Positions 6,195 through 8,756 of a stretch of 8,756 nucleotides of DNA are shown piece after piece. Origin of the DNA: Lachnospiraceae bacterium (lineage in GTDB: Bacteria > Bacillota > Clostridia > Lachnospirales > Lachnospiraceae). Where the stretch lies: the NCBI GenBank assembly GCA_009774535.1, contig VSNY01000161.1:1-8756 (forward strand), in the 5' to 3' direction. A model generated the notes under the pieces. It saw only the letters and a list, made by a program, of their open reading frames with translations, did not search any database and was not told the DNA's origin. A program made the position numbers and the translations under genes. How positions within the stretch are numbered: position 1 is the stretch's first letter; each line of letters begins with the position of its first letter.

Positions 6195-6919
6195 TGGGCG
6201 TTGAATTACTGGCAAGCAAGAGGAACAGGAGTGGGATTTGCTTTGATCCACGCACGAAACTGGCAGTTCTGGTCACACTGGCAGTCCTGATTTTGGGCGG
6301 TTCTTTCCAGACAGCTTTTTATTATTTGCCGGCGTGTTTTCCGTTTCTTATGCTGTTGGCTTCTAAGAAATGGAAAGGTGCAGGAGTGTATTGCGGGGTA
6401 TTCAGTGTATGCCTGCTTTTACAAGAGTTTGCACTTCCGCACATTTCAGGTATTCCCGGCTATCTGCTAATGCTGGTCGTTGTGATGCCTTTATATTTCA
6501 GTCCGAGTTTTGCGGCGGCATATTTTGCTGTTACAACCACAACAGTCAGCGAGCTGGTTGCAGCTATGGAACGGTTACATATTCCCAAACAGGTTACGAT
6601 TCCAATGGCTGTCATGTTCCGCTTTTTCCCTACAATGATGGAGGAATGGGCTGCCATAGGGGATGCCATGAAAATGAGGGGAATCCACCTGTGGGGCGGG
6701 AAAGCAGCTTCGATTTTGGAATACAGGCTTGTGCCTATGCTGATGTGCTGTGTCAAAATCGGGGAAGAGCTTTCGGCAGCTTCTTTAACCCGTGGGCTGG
6801 GTGGCCCGGTCAAACGGACAAATATCTGTGAGATAGGGCTTCATGTGCAGGATATTCTTTTACTCTTTCTGTGTCTTTTGGGGCTGGTTTATCAGGTGAT
6901 TCTCTGGGTTAGGTGGTGA
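6194..6919 (+). CDS. ecfT: ECF transporter transmembrane component EcfT
   Basis: This 241-aa membrane protein couples ATP hydrolysis to the S component. It opens with the family-typical FDPRTKLAVLVTLAVLILG and has several hydrophobic segments. The diagnostic cytoplasmic coupling region is RFFPTMMEEW (from R143) leading to DAMKMRGI, with the first Arg-Gly at 162-163. A second coupling helix has ASLTRGLG with Arg-Gly at 200-201. These two motifs are what dock into the grooves of the two ATPase domains. The start overlaps the S gene stop by one base and the fused ATPase starts 5 bp after its stop, so the three form one transcription unit and one complex. Confidence 0.88.
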   Translation: MGVELLASKRNRSGICFDPRTKLAVLVTLAVLILGGSFQTAFYYLPACFPFLMLLASKKWKGAGVYCGVFSVCLLLQEFALPHISGIPGYLLMLVVVMPLYFSPSFAAAYFAVTTTTVSELVAAMERLHIPKQVTIPMAVMFRFFPTMMEEWAAIGDAMKMRGIHLWGGKAASILEYRLVPMLMCCVKIGEELSAASLTRGLGGPVKRTNICEIGLHVQDILLLFLCLLGLVYQVILWVRW

Positions 6920-6923
6920 AAGT

Positions 6924-8453
6924 ATGATTGAATGTAAGAATGTCAGCTTTTCTTATTATTTCAACCGTGAGGGAGGTAAGGGATTGCAGGAGGACGGGAC
7001 ATTAAAGAATGTATCCTGTACGATTGCGGACGGCTCTTTTGTATTGCTCTGCGGAGCTTCTGGCTGTGGAAAGACAACTCTTACCAGATTATTCAATGGG
7101 CTGATTCCCCATTATTATGAAGGGGAACTGTCCGGACAAATCCTGTTGGATGGAAAGGAATGTAAAGATTTATCCCTGTTTGATATTTCCGGGAAGGTCG
7201 GCTCTGTCTTTCAGAATCCCCGTAGCCAGTTTTTTAATGTGGACACCACTTCGGAACTGGCTTTTGGGGCGGAAAATCATGGGTTGCCGGAACAGGAAAT
7301 CCGAGACCGTGTCAGGCGTGTGGCAGGGCAGTTAAATATCACCGGATTACTGGATCGGAGCCTCTTTTCTTTATCAGGTGGAGAAAAACAAAAAATTGCC
7401 TGTGGTTCGGCAGCAGTTATGGAGCCGGAAATATTTGTGTTTGACGAGCCTTCTTCTAATCTTGATGTATCTGCTACCCGGGAACTTCGGGAGCTATTAA
7501 AGATTTTGAAAACTCAGGGAAAAACCGTCATCATTGCGGAACACAGGCTTTACTATCTCCATGATTTAGCAGACCGTGTCCTCTATTTGAAAGACGGGGA
7601 AATCAAGGGGGATTATACGGGTGAAGAATTTACCGCTATCCCGGAGCCTGTGCGTGAACAGATGGGGCTTCGTCCGCTAACCCTGTTTAGCTTAAAGCAT
7701 ATTGCCCATATAAAAAGGGCAGGAGGCAATCCCTTATGGGAAATGCGGGGATTTCACTTTGCTTATCCCAAAAGCAGCAGGGAAAGCCTGTGTGTCGAAA
7801 AGGCAGTACTGGCTCCCGGTTCGGTCACAGCGGTGATTGGACACAATGGCGCAGGAAAAACAACTTTTTCCCGGTGTCTTTGCGGTCTGGAAAAACGGTG
7901 CAGGGGCAGTTTGTATAGGGATGGCGAACAATATAACCGAAAACAAAGAATGAAGCTGTGCTACATAGTGATGCAGGATGTGAACCATCAGCTTTTTACG
8001 GAAAGTGTCATAGAGGAAGTCCTTATCAGTATGTCCAAAGACGCTATGGATTTGGAAGGCAGCAGCCGGGTAGATGCTATACTGGAGGAAATGGACTTAT
8101 TGGATTTGAAGGACTGTCACCCGATGGGGCTTTCTGGCGGGCAGAAACAGCGTGTTGCCATTGCGTCGGCTATCGCTTCGGAGCGTCCCGTTATCCTGTT
8201 TGATGAACCAACCAGCGGTCTTGACTTATTCCACATGAGGCAGGTGGCAGATGCCATGAACCGGCTGGCCGAAACTGGAAAAACGGTTGTGGTGGTCACC
8301 CATGATCCGGAGTTTATTGTGCGGTGCTGCAATCAGGTAATTCATATAGAAAACGGATGTGTAATAGAAGATTATTCTTTGGAAAGCAGTGCGGATAAAG
8401 AACATTTGCTGCGCTTTTTTCTTGACAATAACAAGGAGGTGCAAATGCAGTGA
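6924..8453 (+). CDS. Fused double ATPase of the ECF transporter (EcfA-EcfA')
   Basis: A 509-aa cytoplasmic protein with two complete ABC ATPase domains in one chain, replacing the separate EcfA1 and EcfA2 subunits. Domain 1 has Walker A GASGCGKTT at 44-52, signature LSGGE at 150-154, D174-E175 and H207. Domain 2 has Walker A GHNGAGKTT at 306-314, signature LSGGQ at 403-407, D427-E428 and H460. The segments FQNPRSQFF and MQDVNHQLF are the ECF-type Q-loop regions. Both sites keep the catalytic glutamate, so both look active. AGGTGG at 6911-6916 serves the ATG. The stop is shared in a GTGA overlap with the next half-transporter gene, an intimate link between an ECF module and a YbtP-like gene. 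Confidence 0.9.
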   Translation: MIECKNVSFSYYFNREGGKGLQEDGTLKNVSCTIADGSFVLLCGASGCGKTTLTRLFNGLIPHYYEGELSGQILLDGKECKDLSLFDISGKVGSVFQNPRSQFFNVDTTSELAFGAENHGLPEQEIRDRVRRVAGQLNITGLLDRSLFSLSGGEKQKIACGSAAVMEPEIFVFDEPSSNLDVSATRELRELLKILKTQGKTVIIAEHRLYYLHDLADRVLYLKDGEIKGDYTGEEFTAIPEPVREQMGLRPLTLFSLKHIAHIKRAGGNPLWEMRGFHFAYPKSSRESLCVEKAVLAPGSVTAVIGHNGAGKTTFSRCLCGLEKRCRGSLYRDGEQYNRKQRMKLCYIVMQDVNHQLFTESVIEEVLISMSKDAMDLEGSSRVDAILEEMDLLDLKDCHPMGLSGGQKQRVAIASAIASERPVILFDEPTSGLDLFHMRQVADAMNRLAETGKTVVVVTHDPEFIVRCCNQVIHIENGCVIEDYSLESSADKEHLLRFFLDNNKEVQMQ

Positions 8454-8756
8454 AAAAACAAAATAAAAGCAAAAGTTCACCCTTTGGTATGCTTTGGGGA
8501 TGGGGAAAGCCCTATCATGGGAAATTTATTCTCAGTGTTATTCTGGCTGTCATGGGTGTAGCCTGCCAGATGATACCTTATTTTTGTGTAGTAAATATGA
8601 TTGCAAAGATGTTTGCAGGGGAAAATTCTTTTTCTGCCTATCTTCCTGCCTGCATAGCTGCTTTGGGTGGATATTGCGGAAAAGTTCTTTTTGCGAATTT
8701 ATCTACGGTCATCTCCCATTCTGCCGCTTATTATACTCTGCGGGATTTACGGGAAC
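8450..8756 (+). CDS. ABC half-transporter, YbtP/IrtA-like (N-terminal part only)
   Basis: The frame is open to the window end, giving the first 102 residues of what should be a protein of about 580 aa. GTG at 8450 is chosen because AAGGAGGT at 8433-8440 lies 9 nt upstream and it makes a GTGA overlap with the ecfA stop. The visible part is the first transmembrane helices of an ABC exporter-fold domain. It aligns without gaps to the N-terminus of the 580-aa protein at 853, sharing WGWGK, HG, PYF, M-x-AGE, YLP and SH at matching positions. It is therefore a paralogue of that gene, but AT-richer. A second half-transporter is expected just beyond the window. Confidence 0.87.
   Translation, partial: MKKQNKSKSSPFGMLWGWGKPYHGKFILSVILAVMGVACQMIPYFCVVNMIAKMFAGENSFSAYLPACIAALGGYCGKVLFANLSTVISHSAAYYTLRDLRE

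Noticed and set aside
6924..8453. Degenerate ATP site in one half of the fused ATPase
   Set aside because: Walker A lysine, signature, Walker B Asp-Glu and the H-loop histidine are all present in both halves.
1..8756. CRISPR array, tRNA, rRNA, insertion sequence or phage genes
   Set aside because: No spaced repeat array, tRNA-like fold with CCA end, transposase or integrase motif, or terminal inverted repeats were found on reading both strands.

Overview
The window looks like a low-to-mid GC Firmicute, most likely a gut-type Clostridia (Lachnospiraceae-like) or a mobile region shared with streptococci. The reasons are strong AGGAGG ribosome binding sites, consensus sigma-A promoters, tightly overlapping operons and a Trep_Strep-type ECF S component. 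No host marker gene (rRNA, tRNA, housekeeping gene) is present, so the taxonomic call is an inference.

Layout. (1) 1-4331, plus strand: a TetR-family regulator with a perfect TTGACA-N17-TATAAT promoter, a 136-bp gap holding a nested hairpin and a palindrome, then two overlapping ABC half-transporters (580 and 579 aa) of the YbtPQ/IrtAB-like type. (2) 4332-4437: a short gap with a hairpin and possibly a remnant of a GNAT acetyltransferase start. (3) 4438-5418, minus strand: an AraC-family regulator with a PchR/YbtA-like flavour, also driven by a perfect TTGACA-N17-TATAAT promoter. (4) 5419-5612: a divergent control region. (5) 5613-8756, plus strand: an ECF transporter operon of S component (Trep_Strep/MptD type), EcfT and a fused double EcfA ATPase, running without a gap into a third YbtP-like half-transporter that is cut by the window end.

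How it fits together. Region 5 pairs a complete ECF module with a YbtPQ-like half-transporter under a divergent AraC regulator. From family knowledge this resembles the transport part of metallophore (siderophore) loci such as streptococcal equibactin, so iron or metal-chelate uptake is the best hypothesis. No biosynthesis gene is in view. The ABC pair in region 1 is a paralogue of the one starting at 8450 but is clearly more GC-rich, so the two modules seem to have separate histories. They are nevertheless tied together by a shared palindrome, GGTTAG-N6-CTAAC(C/T), at 816-833 and 5569-5586. It lies ahead of both transport operons and suggests one common repressor. Its half-sites resemble those of DtxR/IdeR iron boxes, but the spacing is different.

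The most notable items are the shared operator, the nested hairpin at 720-803, and the juxtaposition of two divergent paralogous uptake modules with a possible gene remnant at their junction.
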